Shown here piece after piece: positions 43,204-54,062 of a stretch of DNA of 64,000 bases. Position 1 is the first letter of the stretch, and every line of letters starts with the position of its first letter. This stretch comes from Rhodocyclales bacterium (GTDB lineage: Bacteria; Pseudomonadota; Gammaproteobacteria; Burkholderiales; Rhodocyclaceae). The notes under the pieces were generated by a model, which was not told the origin of the DNA, did no database searches, and saw only the letters and a list, made by a program, of their open reading frames with translations. The stretch spans positions 1-64,000 of the forward strand of contig JACPEH010000009.1 of the NCBI GenBank assembly GCA_016183655.1. The letters run 5' to 3'. The position numbers were made by a program, and so were the translations under genes.

Positions 43204-44013
43204 ATGGCAACAAGCGCGAAGAAGCCCGCCGCGAAACCTGCGGCGAAGAAGGCGGCCCCGAAGGCCGCTGCCAAGCCCGCTGCGAAGAAACCGGCAGTGA
43301 AGAAGGCTGCACCGAAGGCTGCCGCCAAGCCCGCTGCGAAGAAGCCGGCAGTGAAGAAGGCCGCACCGAAGGCCGCCGCCAAGCCCGCTGCAAAGAAGCC
43401 GGCAGTGAAGAAGGCCGCACCGAAGGCCGCCGCCAAGCCCGCTGCAAAGAAGCCGGCAGTGAAGAAAGCCGCACCGAAGGCCGCCGCCAAGCCCGCTGCA
43501 AAGAAGCCGGCAGTGAAGAAAGCCGCCGCCAAGCCGGCAGTGAAGAAGGCTGCGCCGAAGAAGGCCGCTGCCAAGCCGGCGGCGAAGAAGGCTGCGCCGA
43601 AGGCCGCTGCCAAGCCCGCGGCGAAGAAGGCTGCACCGAAGGCTGCTGCCAAGCCCGCGGCGAAGAAGGCTGCACCGAAGGCCGCTGCCAAGCCGGCTGC
43701 GAAGAAGGCTGCACCGAAGGCCGCTGCCAAGCCGGCTGCGAAGAAGGCTGCACCGAAGGCTGCTGCCAAGCCGGCGGCGAAAAAGGCTGCACCGAAGGCC
43801 GCACCGAAGGCCGCTGCCAAACCCGCGGTGAAGAAGGCTGCACCGAAGGCTGCTGCCAAGCCGGCGGCGAAACCTGCTGCCGCTCCGGCCCCCGCGCCGG
43901 CTGCTGCTCCGGCCCCCGCCCCGACTCCGTCGACGGCAGCAACCCCGGGTCTGAAAACCGCGCTCAACCCGACCGCGGCCTGGCCGTTCCCGACCGGTTC
44001 GCGTCCGAAGTAA
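43204..44013 (+). CDS. Histone H1-like lysine/alanine/proline-rich DNA-binding protein
   Basis: A 269-residue protein made almost wholly of Lys, Ala and Pro. The first half is about five copies of an 18-residue unit (APKAAAKPAAKKPAVKKA). The second half is about six copies of a 13-residue unit (APKAAAKPAAKKA). An Ala-Pro linker follows, then a non-repetitive end, LNPTAAWPFPTGSRPK, conserved in betaproteobacterial histone-H1-like proteins. It should bind DNA non-specifically and condense the nucleoid, like AlgP/BpH1. The start has the strong site GGAGGT. Copy number is expected to vary between strains by repeat slippage. Confidence 0.88.
   Translation: MATSAKKPAAKPAAKKAAPKAAAKPAAKKPAVKKAAPKAAAKPAAKKPAVKKAAPKAAAKPAAKKPAVKKAAPKAAAKPAAKKPAVKKAAPKAAAKPAAKKPAVKKAAAKPAVKKAAPKKAAAKPAAKKAAPKAAAKPAAKKAAPKAAAKPAAKKAAPKAAAKPAAKKAAPKAAAKPAAKKAAPKAAAKPAAKKAAPKAAPKAAAKPAVKKAAPKAAAKPAAKPAAAPAPAPAAAPAPAPTPSTAATPGLKTALNPTAAWPFPTGSRPK
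43252..43880 (+). repeat. Coding tandem repeats, 54-base then 39-base units
   Basis: DNA units of 54 bases (five copies) and then 39 bases (six copies) are nearly identical, with silent GCC/GCT and AAG/AAA changes between copies. This could recombine or slip and alter protein length. Confidence 0.8.
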
Positions 44014-44030
44014 TCGGCGGTAGATGTGGT

Positions 44031-44066
44031 GCGGGGCGAGTGTCTGCTTGCCCCGCCCGCTCTTTT
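44031..44066 (+). terminator. Terminator of the histone-like gene
   Basis: GCGGGGCGAG and CTTGCCCCGC pair with one mismatch around six bases, followed by CCGCTCTTTTC. A second hairpin, GGCGCAAC/GTTGCGCC at 44071-44090, lies next to it between the convergent genes. Confidence 0.65.
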
Positions 44067-44115
44067 CAGTGGCGCAACGCAGGTTGCGCCGCCTTCCTTT
44101 CTTTCGTCGTGCCGG

Positions 44116-45273
44116 CTAGCGCCGGATCGCGCGTGCGATGCGCTGCATCGCCTCCTCCAGCCGGTTGACCTCGGTGGTATAGGCAAAACGCAGATGGTGC
44201 TGCGGACCGTTCTGGCCGAAGTCCAGGCCCGGCGTCACCGCCACTCCTGCATCCTCCAGCAGTTGGTGCGCGAGCCGTTCGCTGTCGTCGGTCAGTGCGC
44301 TGCAATCGGCGTAGATATAGAAAGCCCCCTGGGGGCGTGCGCGAACCCGGAATCCGGTGCTTTCCAGCGCCGGCGCAAGAAAATCGCGGCGCCGCCTGAA
44401 TTCCGCACGACGCGCTTCGAGGATGCTGATCGTCTCCGGTGAGAAGGCCGCCAGCGCAGCGTACTGGGCCGGGGTCGATGGCGAGATGAACAGGTTCTGC
44501 GCCAGCTTCTCGACGTTGCGCACGTAGCGCTCGGGAACGACCAGCCAGCCGAGCCGCCAGCCGGTCATCTGGAAGTACTTGGAAAAACTTTGCACGACAA
44601 AGATGTCGTCGCCGGCGGCCAGCGCCGTCGGCGCGTCATTCTCGTAGGTCAGTCCGTGGTAGATCTCGTCGACGATCAGTTGGCCGCCGCGCTGGCGGAT
44701 GTCGCGTGCGAGGGTGTCGATCTCGGTCGCGTCGAGCATCGTGCCGGTTGGATTCGCCGGCGATGCGAACAGCGCGCCGGCAGTGCGCTCGCTCCAGTAC
44801 TGATCTAGGTGCGCCGGCGTCGGCTGGAAATTGCTGCCGGCGTCCACTGGGATGCCGACCGGAACGCCCTCGAAGGCGCGCACGAAGTGGCGGTTGCACG
44901 GATAGCCGGGGTCGGTCAGCAACCATTCGCTGCCCGGCTCGACCAGGCAGGCCAGCGCCAGCGTCAGGGCGCCCGAGGCGCCGGCGGTGACGGCGATGCG
45001 CGCCGCCGGCACGGCGACCCCGTAGCGCTCGGCGTAGAAACGGGAAATCGCCTCGCGCAGTTCGGGCAGTCCGAGCGCCGGCGTGTAGAACATGCGGCCG
45101 CCGGCGATGGCGCGCTGGGCGGCGGCGACGATGGTCTCCGGGGTCGGGAAATCCGGCTCGCCGACTTCCATATGGATGATGTCGCGCCCGCCGGCTTCCA
45201 GCGCCCGGGCGCGGGTGAGCAGTTCCATGACGTGGAAGGGGGCAATGTCGGCGACGCGCGAGGCTGCGTGCAT
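44116..45273 (-). CDS. PLP-dependent class I/II aminotransferase
   Basis: A 385-residue fold-type I aminotransferase. The PLP lysine lies in SFSKYFQMTGWRLGW, the cofactor-binding Asn in ANPTGTM, and the Asp/Tyr pair in VDEIYHGL; the carboxylate-binding Arg is in LRFAYTT near the end. The HMEVGEPDF start is typical of the aspartate/alanine aminotransferase-like group. The amino donor is not predictable. The start at 45273 avoids the terminator that lies in a longer upstream frame. Confidence 0.9.
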   Translation of the reverse strand: MHAASRVADIAPFHVMELLTRARALEAGGRDIIHMEVGEPDFPTPETIVAAAQRAIAGGRMFYTPALGLPELREAISRFYAERYGVAVPAARIAVTAGASGALTLALACLVEPGSEWLLTDPGYPCNRHFVRAFEGVPVGIPVDAGSNFQPTPAHLDQYWSERTAGALFASPANPTGTMLDATEIDTLARDIRQRGGQLIVDEIYHGLTYENDAPTALAAGDDIFVVQSFSKYFQMTGWRLGWLVVPERYVRNVEKLAQNLFISPSTPAQYAALAAFSPETISILEARRAEFRRRRDFLAPALESTGFRVRARPQGAFYIYADCSALTDDSERLAHQLLEDAGVAVTPGLDFGQNGPQHHLRFAYTTEVNRLEEAMQRIARAIRR

Positions 45274-45305
45274 GATCCGGGCTCCAGACGGGAAGTGCCA
45301 AAGCA

Positions 45306-45327
45306 AAGGCCGCCCGCAGGCGGCCTT
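45306..45327 (-). terminator. Terminator of pckG
   Basis: AAGGCCGCC and GGCGGCCTT enclose four bases; on the minus strand the stem is followed by TGCTTTGG. It separates pckG from the aminotransferase gene. Confidence 0.7.
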
Positions 45328-45360
45328 GGCAGTGTAGCGCGAAAGCGCTGTTGCTTACGC

Positions 45361-47202
<1,842 letters not shown>

Positions 47203-47610
47203 GGCGTGCTCTCAAAGGAAAAACTTGAAAACGGAAACTACCGTGGCGCGGCGCGCGCTAGGTTGACCGATATCCGGACGGATGTCGGTGCGGAGGGCGT
47301 CGGTCGCGGCAGGCAAGGGGGTTGCCCGGCGCTTTTCGGGTGAAACGGTCATGCTCGGCGTGTAGTCGGCGCGGCGAGTTCATCGAGCGGCAGGAGCCCA
47401 TAATTATGCCACGCCGGAAGCCTTCGGGCAAATTCGAAAGGTGGCGGGAGGCCTTGATCCATCAGGGTTTTTGAATGGCCGGCTGTGGTTCGGTGATCGG
47501 ACAAATTCTCATCTGCTGTGGAAATCCCTAATTGGAAAATCGGCAAAAATGTGCTCTATAATTATGAATTATCAAGTAGTACCAACAAAACGTCAAAGGA
47601 ACCCCCGGCC
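47203..47610. other. 408-base divergent intergenic region of pckG and maeB
   Basis: A near-perfect inverted repeat (CCGATATCCG/CGGATGTCGG, 47267-47288, one mismatch) lies nearer pckG. A TATAAT box at 47557-47562 with TTGGAA 19 bases before it is the likely maeB promoter. The middle part (about 47340-47500) shows no gene or repeat I can support. Confidence 0.5.
47557..47562 (+). promoter_or_regulatory. -10 box of the maeB promoter
   Basis: A consensus TATAAT stands 48 bases before the maeB start. The best -35 candidate is TTGGAA with a rather long 19-base spacer. Because the -10 lies inside an upward extension of the maeB frame, the upstream ATG at 47518 is unlikely to be used. Confidence 0.6.
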
Positions 47611-49908
47611 ATGAACAAGGAGCAGTCCAAAGATCAGTTGCGCGCCGCCGCGCTCTATTACCACCGCCAGCCGAAGCCGGGAAAGATCGCGGTGACGCCG
47701 ACCAAGCAGCTGACCAACCAGTACGACCTGTCGATGGCCTACTCGCCCGGCGTCGCCGCCGCCTGCGAGGAAATCGTCGCCGACCCGGCTGAAGCCAGCA
47801 CGCTGACCTCGCGCGCCAACCTCGTCGGCGTCATCACCAACGGCACCGCCGTGCTCGGCCTCGGCCCGATCGGCCCGCTCGCCGCGAAGCCGGTGATGGA
47901 AGGCAAGGGCGTGCTGTTCAAGAAGTTCGCCAACATCGACGTCTTCGACCTCGAAATCGACGAGCGCGACCCGGACAAGCTGATCGACATGATCGCTGCG
48001 CTGGAACCGACCTTCGGCGGCATCAACCTCGAAGACATCAAGGCGCCGGAGTGCTTCTACATCGAGAAGAAGCTGCGCGAGCGGATGAAGATCCCGGTCT
48101 TCCACGACGACCAGCACGGCACGGCGATCGTCGTCGGTGCCGCCATCCTCAACGGCCTGACCTATCTCGGCAAGGACCTCAAGCAGGTCAAGCTGGTCAC
48201 TTCCGGCGCCGGCGCCGCGGCGCTGGCCTGCCTTGACCTGCTGGTGATGCTCGGCGTCCCGGTCGAGAACATCTGGGTTACCGACATCAAGGGCGTCGTC
48301 TATGAAGGCCGCGTCGAGGAGATGGACGAGATCAAGGCGCGCTACGCGAAGCCGACCGACGCCCGCACGCTGGGCGAGATCATCGAGGGCGCCGATGTCT
48401 TCCTCGGCCTCTCCGCCGGCGGCGTGCTGAAGAAGGAGATGGCGGCGAAGATGGCGCCGCGACCGTTGATCCTGGCGCTGGCCAACCCGAACCCGGAGAT
48501 CATGCCGGAGGACGTCAAGGCGGTGCGCGACGACGCGATCATCTGTACCGGCCGCTCCGACTACCCGAACCAGGTCAACAACGTCCTCTGCTTCCCGTTC
48601 ATCTTCCGCGGCGCGCTCGACGTCGGTGCCTCGACCATTACCGAGGAGATGAAGCTGGCCGCGGTCAAGGCCATCGCCGAGCTGGCACGCGCCGAGCAAT
48701 CGGAAATCGTCGCCTCGGCCTATGGCGAGCAGGTCACCGGCTTCGGCCCGGAGTACCTGATCCCGAAGCCCTTCGATCCGCGCCTGATCGTCAAGATCGC
48801 GCCCGCCGTCGCCCGCGCCGGCATGGATTCCGGCGTCGCCACGCGCCCGATCGTCGATTGGGACGCCTACCTGCAGAGCCTCAACGAGTTCGTCTACCAC
48901 TCCGGCCTGATCATGAAGCCGGTCTTCTCGCAGGCCAAGCGCAACCCGAAGCGTATCGTCTTCGCCGAGGGCGAGGACGAGCGCGTGCTGCGCGCGATCC
49001 AGGTGGCGATCGACGAAGGGATCTGCCGCCCGATCGTCATCGGCCGCGAGGAGGAAATCCAGCGCAAGATCGACGCCGCCGGCCTGCGCATCCGGCCGGG
49101 GAGCGATTTCGAGATCGTCTACCACGAGCGTTGCGCCTTCTTCGACGAACACTTCGACCTCTACTGGCAGGAATACCACCGCCTGATGGAGCGCAAGGGT
49201 GTTTCGGTCGATTACGCGAAGCGCGAAATCCGCCGCCGTGCCACCCTCTACGGTTCGCTGATGGTCCGCCTCGGCCACGCCGACGGCCTGATCTGCGGTA
49301 CCTTCGGCCGCCACGACCTGCACCGTGAATACGTCGATCACGTCATCGGCACCGCGCCGGGCGTGCGCAACTACTCGACGATGAACCTGCTGATGCTGCC
49401 CGGCCGCACCGTCTTCGTCGCCGACACCTACGTCAACTACGATCCGAGTGCCGACCAGCTGGCCGACATGACGATGGAAGCGGCCGAGGAAATCCGCCGC
49501 TTCGGCATCGTGCCCAGGGTCGCGCTGCTCTCGCATTCCTCGTTCGGTACCGAGAACACGCCGACCTCGCTGAAGATGCGCGAGGTGCTGCGCCTGCTCG
49601 CCGAACGCGCGCCGGACCTCGAAGTCGACGGCGAGATGCACGGCGACGCCGCGCTCGACGAGCAGATCCGCCAGCAGACCTTCCCCAACTCGCGCCTCAA
49701 GGGGCAGGCCAACCTGCTGGTGATGCCGACGCTCGACGCCGCCAACATCTCGTTCAACCTGCTCAAGGTGGCGGCCGGCGACAACCTCACCGTCGGCCCG
49801 ATCCTGCTCGGTACCGCGCGTCCGGTGCATATCCTGACGCCGACGGCGACGGTGCGCCGCATCGTCAACATGACTGCGCTGACCGTCGTCGACGCCGGCG
49901 TGCAGTAA
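47611..49908 (+). CDS. maeB: NADP-dependent malic enzyme with phosphotransacetylase-like domain
   Basis: A 765-residue two-part enzyme. The malic enzyme domain (1-430) has SMAYSPGVA, the metal-binding [12 protein letters not shown] and the NADP fold [14 protein letters not shown]-terminal phosphotransacetylase-like domain (from [16 protein letters not shown]) is regulatory, probably binding acetyl-CoA. It decarboxylates malate to pyruvate with NADPH. Start chosen at the conserved [21 protein letters not shown]. It faces pckG across the shared regulatory region. Confidence 0.95.
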   Translation: MNKEQSKDQLRAAALYYHRQPKPGKIAVTPTKQLTNQYDLSMAYSPGVAAACEEIVADPAEASTLTSRANLVGVITNGTAVLGLGPIGPLAAKPVMEGKGVLFKKFANIDVFDLEIDERDPDKLIDMIAALEPTFGGINLEDIKAPECFYIEKKLRERMKIPVFHDDQHGTAIVVGAAILNGLTYLGKDLKQVKLVTSGAGAAALACLDLLVMLGVPVENIWVTDIKGVVYEGRVEEMDEIKARYAKPTDARTLGEIIEGADVFLGLSAGGVLKKEMAAKMAPRPLILALANPNPEIMPEDVKAVRDDAIICTGRSDYPNQVNNVLCFPFIFRGALDVGASTITEEMKLAAVKAIAELARAEQSEIVASAYGEQVTGFGPEYLIPKPFDPRLIVKIAPAVARAGMDSGVATRPIVDWDAYLQSLNEFVYHSGLIMKPVFSQAKRNPKRIVFAEGEDERVLRAIQVAIDEGICRPIVIGREEEIQRKIDAAGLRIRPGSDFEIVYHERCAFFDEHFDLYWQEYHRLMERKGVSVDYAKREIRRRATLYGSLMVRLGHADGLICGTFGRHDLHREYVDHVIGTAPGVRNYSTMNLLMLPGRTVFVADTYVNYDPSADQLADMTMEAAEEIRRFGIVPRVALLSHSSFGTENTPTSLKMREVLRLLAERAPDLEVDGEMHGDAALDEQIRQQTFPNSRLKGQANLLVMPTLDAANISFNLLKVAAGDNLTVGPILLGTARPVHILTPTATVRRIVNMTALTVVDAGVQ

Positions 49909-49918
49909 GCGCCGGCCG

Positions 49919-49952
49919 ATCGCCCCCGCCGCCGTCGCGGCGCGGGGGCGAT
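49919..49952 (+). terminator. Probable terminator of maeB
   Basis: ATCGCCCCCG and CGGGGGCGAT are perfectly inverted with a GC-rich loop that can fold further, followed by TGT. The T-run is poor, so it is a moderate call. Confidence 0.55.
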
Positions 49953-50025
49953 TGTCGCGCCGCAGCGTGGCGGCGGCGAACGGCCGGGCTATGATGCTGT
50001 AAATCCGACCCTTGCCCGGTGCCGC

Positions 50026-51168
50026 ATGACTGCCGACAACTCCCGTACTGCGCTCGTCCTGCCCGGCGGCGGTGCTCGCGCCGCCTACCAGGCCGGGGTG
50101 CTGGCGGCGATCCGCGACATGCTGCCCAATGCCACGGTCAATCCCTTCCCGATCCTCTGCGGAACTTCCGCCGGCGCCATCAACGCGCTGACGCTGGCCT
50201 GTCATGCCGAGAATTTTCGCGGCGCGGTCGAGACCCTCAACGACGTCTGGCGCAACATGCACGCCCATCACGTCTATCGCTCCGATCCGATCGGCGTCGC
50301 CGCCTCCGGCGCGCGCTGGCTGTCGTCGCTGGCGCTCGGCTGGTTCATCCGCAAGAGTCCGCGCTCGCTGCTCGACAACGACCCCTTGCGGCAATTGCTG
50401 GCGCACCGGCTCGACTTCGGCAATATCGACCGCAGCATCGCCAGCGGCAGCCTGCACGCCGTCTCCGTCACCGCCTCCGGCTACACCAGCGGCCACAGCG
50501 TCACCTTCTTCCAGGCGCGCGCCGACGTCGATACCTGGACGAGAACGCATCGCTTCGGCTGCCGTGATCGCCTCGGCGTCGAGCATCTGATGGCCTCCGC
50601 CGCGATCCCCTTCGTCTTCCCGGCGATCAAGCTCAACCGCGAGTGGTTCGGCGACGGTTCGATGCGCCAGCTGGCGCCGGTGTCGCCGGCGATCCACCTG
50701 GGCGCCGAGAAGATCCTCGTCATCGGCGCCGGGCGCATCAGCGAGCAGATCGAGCGGCGCCGCGGCGAGAGCTATCCAACGCTGGCCCAGATCGCCGGTC
50801 ATGCGCTGTCGTCGATCTTCCTCGACGGGCTCTCCGTCGACATCGAGCGCATGCAGCGCATCAACCGGACGCTGTCTGTGATCCCCGACGAGGTCAAGGC
50901 CGGGGCCGGCATCGCGCTGCGCCCGATCGAAACCCTGGTCATCGCCCCCTCCGAGCGCCTCGACTTCCTTGCCGCGCGGCACGCGCGGGCGCTGCCGCCG
51001 GCCGTGCGCGTACTGCTGCGGGGCATGGGGGCGATGAATCGCACCGGCGGCGCGCTGGTCAGCTACCTGCTGTTCGAGCAGCCCTATACCCGCGCGCTGA
51101 TCGACCTCGGCTATCGCGACACCGAGAAGGTTCGCGACGAAGTCCGCGCCTTTCTTGGGATTTCATGA
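50026..51168 (+). CDS. Patatin-like phospholipase
   Basis: A 380-residue patatin-domain protein. The oxyanion loop is PGGGARAAYQAG, the nucleophile elbow is GTSAG with Ser48, and the dyad Asp is Asp210 in WFGDGSM. These enzymes cleave acyl chains from phospholipids. Unlike the RssA group it carries about 120 residues beyond the domain, ending in a DUF3336-free helical tail. No signal peptide is visible. Substrate and role are unknown. Confidence 0.88.
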   Translation: MTADNSRTALVLPGGGARAAYQAGVLAAIRDMLPNATVNPFPILCGTSAGAINALTLACHAENFRGAVETLNDVWRNMHAHHVYRSDPIGVAASGARWLSSLALGWFIRKSPRSLLDNDPLRQLLAHRLDFGNIDRSIASGSLHAVSVTASGYTSGHSVTFFQARADVDTWTRTHRFGCRDRLGVEHLMASAAIPFVFPAIKLNREWFGDGSMRQLAPVSPAIHLGAEKILVIGAGRISEQIERRRGESYPTLAQIAGHALSSIFLDGLSVDIERMQRINRTLSVIPDEVKAGAGIALRPIETLVIAPSERLDFLAARHARALPPAVRVLLRGMGAMNRTGGALVSYLLFEQPYTRALIDLGYRDTEKVRDEVRAFLGIS

Positions 51169-51176
51169 TATTTCTC

Positions 51177-51188
51177 CGGAATATTCCG
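51177..51188. promoter_or_regulatory. Palindrome CGGAATATTCCG before pbpG
   Basis: A perfect 12-base palindrome in an AT-rich gap of 107 bases; further on the gap has a TAAAAT box. It may be an operator of the pbpG gene. Confidence 0.35.
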
Positions 51189-51275
51189 TATGGGCTTATT
51201 TTTATTGCGATATCAGGTTTCGTTGCTAAACTGACGTAAAATATTCGACCAATATCTGTAACGGAGGATTGCCGG

Positions 51276-52253
51276 ATGAGCGCCAAGCTCCTTTCCATGC
51301 TGGCCTTGGGACTGCTGCTCGCCGCCGGTACGCAGGCTGCCGAATCGGCCCAGGTGGCTGGGAAGAAGAAGGCGAAGGCGCCCGCCCGCGTCGCCGTATC
51401 GATTCCGGCAAAGAGGGCCGCCGCCCCCACGGTCAAGCCGCGCAAGGTCGTCGCCAGTGCCGCCGAGCAGTGGCATGCGACGAAACAGCTGGCAGTCTCT
51501 TCCGGCGCCGCGCTGGTGATCGAGCAGGGCGGCAGCGAACCCATCTACCAGAAGAATCCCGACGCCGTCGTGCCGATCGCGTCGATCAGCAAGCTGATGA
51601 CGGCGATGGTCGTCCTTGACTCGATCCCTTCGTTGCGCGACACGATCAGCGTCGCCGACGACGACGTCGACTATCTGAAAGGCAGCCGTTCCCGGCTCCA
51701 CGTCGGCGCCGAGCTGACGCGCGAGGATGCGCTGCTGATCTCGCTGATGTCGTCGGAGAACCGCGCCACGCACGCGCTTGCCCGCCACTATCCGGGCGGC
51801 ATGCCGGCCTTCATCGCGGCGATGAACCGCAAGGCCGCCGAGCTCGGCATGTACCACACGCGCTTCGAGGACCCGACCGGACTCTCCAGCAGCAACGTGT
51901 CCACCGCGTACGACCTGGCGCGAATGGTCGCCGCGGCGCATCGCTATCCGCTGATCCGCGAGTTCTCGACCACCGCCGAGGCCAGGATCACTGTCAGCGG
52001 CCGGCTGATGGACTACCGCAACACCAACCAGCTGGTGAAGAGCTCGTCATGGGACATCGGCCTGTCGAAGACCGGTTTCATCCAGGAAGCCGGCAAGTGC
52101 CTGGTGATGCAGGCGCGGGTGGCCGACAAGCCGGTGGTGATCGTGCTGCTCGACTCGGCCGGCAAGCTGACGCGCATCGGCGATGCCAACCGCATCAAGC
52201 GCTGGATGGAGTCGACGCAGGCCACGGCCGCGGCCAAGGGCCGCAGCGCCTGA
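51276..52253 (+). CDS. pbpG: D-alanyl-D-alanine endopeptidase, PBP7 type
   Basis: A 325-residue periplasmic low-molecular-weight penicillin-binding protein. A signal peptide (MLALGLLLAAGTQA) is followed by a lysine/alanine-rich linker, and then the peptidase S11 domain with SISK (Ser103, Lys106), the SxN motif SEN (160-162) and KTG in SKTGF. It cuts D-Ala-meso-DAP cross-links. Ribosome site GGAGG at good spacing. It is followed by a strong terminator. Confidence 0.93.
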   Translation: MSAKLLSMLALGLLLAAGTQAAESAQVAGKKKAKAPARVAVSIPAKRAAAPTVKPRKVVASAAEQWHATKQLAVSSGAALVIEQGGSEPIYQKNPDAVVPIASISKLMTAMVVLDSIPSLRDTISVADDDVDYLKGSRSRLHVGAELTREDALLISLMSSENRATHALARHYPGGMPAFIAAMNRKAAELGMYHTRFEDPTGLSSSNVSTAYDLARMVAAAHRYPLIREFSTTAEARITVSGRLMDYRNTNQLVKSSSWDIGLSKTGFIQEAGKCLVMQARVADKPVVIVLLDSAGKLTRIGDANRIKRWMESTQATAAAKGRSA

Positions 52254-52278
52254 TGCCCTGGCCCGGCTGTGCCGGACG

Positions 52279-52309
52279 AAAAAAAGCCGCGACGCGTCGC
52301 GGCTTTTTT
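52279..52309. terminator. Bidirectional terminator between pbpG and the IclR gene
   Basis: AAAAAAGCCGCGA and TCGCGGCTTTTTT form a perfect stem with a CGCG loop between two convergent genes. A strong intrinsic terminator on both strands. Confidence 0.92.
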
Positions 52310-52329
52310 ATTGCCTGCCGGTGCCGCGT

Positions 52330-53127
52330 TCAGCGAGCGGCCGGCTTGACGTAGCCGATGGCCTGCGCGATCTCGTCGGCCGTCGACTTCACCATTGCCA
52401 CCCACTCCGGGTTGTGCCGGTCCACCGGCGCAGAGACGGACAGCCCGGCAACCATCCGGCCCTCGTCGTCGTGGATCGGCGCGGCGACGCACTTCAGGCC
52501 GACTTCCGCCTCCTCGTTGTCGAAGGCGACGGCGTGGCGGCGGATCTTGTCGAGCTCCTTCTCCAGTGCCGGCAGCGAAGTCAGCGAGCTCGGCGTCTTG
52601 CCCGGCAGCCCGGTGCGCTTGGCGTAGGCGCGGACCTTCTCCGGGCCGTCCTCGGCCAGGAACAGCTTGCCGACCGAGGTCAGATGCAGCGGCGCCCGGC
52701 CGCCGACCAGATAGACCACGCGCACCAGCGAGCGGCCGCTCGAGGTGCGTTCGATGTAGACGATCTCGTCCTCGTGCCGGATGCCGAGGTTGATCGCTTC
52801 GCCGATCTTCTCGTGCAGCGCCTGCATGTACGGCCCGGCGACGTCGCGGATGTTCAGCCGCGACTTCACCAGGTTGCCGAGTTCGAGCAGGCGGATGCCG
52901 AGCCGGTAGGTGCCGGCGTCATGGCGCTCGACCAGCCGTGAGGCGGTCATCGCCGCCAGGATGCGGTGGGCGGTGGACGGATGCAGCCCGGTAATCTGTG
53001 CCAGATGCTTGAGCGCCACCGGGTCGGGCGATTCGGCAAGGACGTCTAGCAGCGACATCATGCGCTCGATGACCTGGATGGAGTTCTTGGCCTCCTTGGG
53101 TTCCTTGTTCTGCTGCTGTTCTGCCAT
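52330..53127 (-). CDS. IclR-family transcriptional regulator of the lut operon
   Basis: A 265-residue IclR-type protein: a winged helix-turn-helix (LLDVLAESPDPVALKHLAQITGLHPSTAHRIL) and an effector domain with ERTSSGRSL, GRAPLHLTSVGK and the C-terminal cysteine/hydrophobic pocket motif (VGLKCVAAPI). It is divergent from the lactate-utilisation genes, and the inverted repeat in the shared gap is its likely operator. The inducer may be lactate or another 2-hydroxyacid; this is inferred from context. Start chosen at MAEQQQ because the frame above overlaps the operator region. Confidence 0.88.
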   Translation of the reverse strand: MAEQQQNKEPKEAKNSIQVIERMMSLLDVLAESPDPVALKHLAQITGLHPSTAHRILAAMTASRLVERHDAGTYRLGIRLLELGNLVKSRLNIRDVAGPYMQALHEKIGEAINLGIRHEDEIVYIERTSSGRSLVRVVYLVGGRAPLHLTSVGKLFLAEDGPEKVRAYAKRTGLPGKTPSSLTSLPALEKELDKIRRHAVAFDNEEAEVGLKCVAAPIHDDEGRMVAGLSVSAPVDRHNPEWVAMVKSTADEIAQAIGYVKPAAR

Positions 53128-53180
53128 GGGGTTCTCGTCTAATCTTGTCGGCGGTCGGGGAACGGACGACACGGGCGTCT

Positions 53181-53209
53181 ATATAATCCCGGATTGTCCG
53201 TTGTCCCAA
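53181..53209 (-). promoter_or_regulatory. Promoter of the IclR gene
   Basis: On the minus strand, TTGGGA (53209-53204) and TTATAT (53186-53181) are 17 bases apart. It overlaps the operator arms. Confidence 0.6.
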
Positions 53210-53224
53210 TGAACAATCCGGGAT
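53186..53224. promoter_or_regulatory. IclR operator between divergent promoters
   Basis: ATCCCGGATTGT and ACAATCCGGGAT are perfect 12-base inverses separated by 15 bases. The arms cover the -10 and -35 elements of both divergent promoters, so a bound regulator could shut both. Inferred to be the site of the adjacent IclR protein. Confidence 0.75.
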
Positions 53225-53229
53225 AATTG
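53201..53229 (+). promoter_or_regulatory. Promoter of the lut operon
   Basis: TTGTCC (53201-53206) and TAATTG (53224-53229) are 17 bases apart on the plus strand, about 85 bases before lutA. Confidence 0.6.
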
Positions 53230-53312
53230 CGTCTTCGACCGGCATGCGGTCGTTTCGCCATCCGGTGTGCTTTTTGCACTGCGGCATCTTACCATTTCAC
53301 AATGCAAAACTG

Positions 53313-54062
53313 ATGCGAGTCGCCCTCTTCGTCACCTGCCTTGTCGACCTGATGCGGCCGAGCGTCGGCTTTGCCGCGATCCGCCTGCTTGAGGCGGCTG
53401 GCTGCGAGGTTGTCGTGCCGGAAACTCAGACTTGCTGCGGCCAGCCGGCGTTCAATTCCGGCGACCGCCGGGCGGCGCTGGCGCTGGCGAAGAAGACGAT
53501 CGCCGAATGCGAGGGCTTCGACTACGTCGTTGCCCCGTCCGGCTCCTGTGCCGACCAGATCCGCAGCGAATATCCGGGGCTCTTCGTCGACGAGCCTGAA
53601 TGGCGCCGCCGCGCCAAGGCGCTGGCTGCGCGGACCTGGGAGCTGACCAGCTTCCTCGCCGACGTGCTCAAGGTCGACACGGTGCCCGGCGAATTCGCCG
53701 GCAGCGTCACCTACCATGACTCCTGCACCGGCCTGCGCAGCCTCGGCATTAAGCAGCAGCCACGCCGGCTGCTGGGCCTGGTGGCCGGGCTGAAGCTCAA
53801 GGAAATGCCCGAGTCGGAAGCCTGCTGCGGTTTCGGCGGCACCTTCGCGGTCAAGTTCGGCGACATCTCGGCGGCGATCGCCGAGAAGAAATGCATTAAC
53901 GCGCAGGCGGCGCAGGCCGGTGCCGTCGTCGGCGGCGACCTCGGCTGCCTGCTCAACATCGAAGGCAAGCTGCGCCGCATGGGCGACGAGACGACGCGCG
54001 TGCTGCACGTCGCCGAGGTGCTCGCCGGCGTGCTGCCCAACCCGGACGGGAAGGCCGGCTGA
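53313..54062 (+). CDS. lutA: L-lactate utilisation protein LutA/LldE (CCG-domain)
   Basis: A 249-residue protein with the two cysteine-rich CCG modules of the LutA/LldE/GlpC type: TCCGQPAFNSGDR and ACCGFGGTF, plus PSGSC and HDSC. These bind an iron-sulphur centre and handle electrons from lactate oxidation. Start chosen at MRVALFVTCLVDL, where family members begin. First gene of the operon; its stop overlaps lutB (TGATG). Confidence 0.93.
   Translation: MRVALFVTCLVDLMRPSVGFAAIRLLEAAGCEVVVPETQTCCGQPAFNSGDRRAALALAKKTIAECEGFDYVVAPSGSCADQIRSEYPGLFVDEPEWRRRAKALAARTWELTSFLADVLKVDTVPGEFAGSVTYHDSCTGLRSLGIKQQPRRLLGLVAGLKLKEMPESEACCGFGGTFAVKFGDISAAIAEKKCINAQAAQAGAVVGGDLGCLLNIEGKLRRMGDETTRVLHVAEVLAGVLPNPDGKAG

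Noticed and set aside
43252-43880. Possible CRISPR array because of regular repeats
   Set aside because: The units are head-to-tail and contiguous with no unique spacers, lie inside a coding frame, and no cas gene is near.
43158-44186. A 342-codon frame antisense to the histone-like gene, with AAFFTAGLAAAFGA repeats
   Set aside because: The repeats are the mirror of the Lys/Ala/Pro units. The plus strand has a strong ribosome site and a conserved C-terminal end.
47518-47610. Upstream ATG for maeB giving 31 more residues
   Set aside because: The extension contains the probable -10 box, lacks a ribosome site, and is not part of the conserved malic enzyme start.
47593-50982. An 1129-codon frame on the minus strand opposite maeB
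   Set aside because: Antisense shadow: the plus strand encodes a complete malic enzyme with all motifs, while the minus frame has none.
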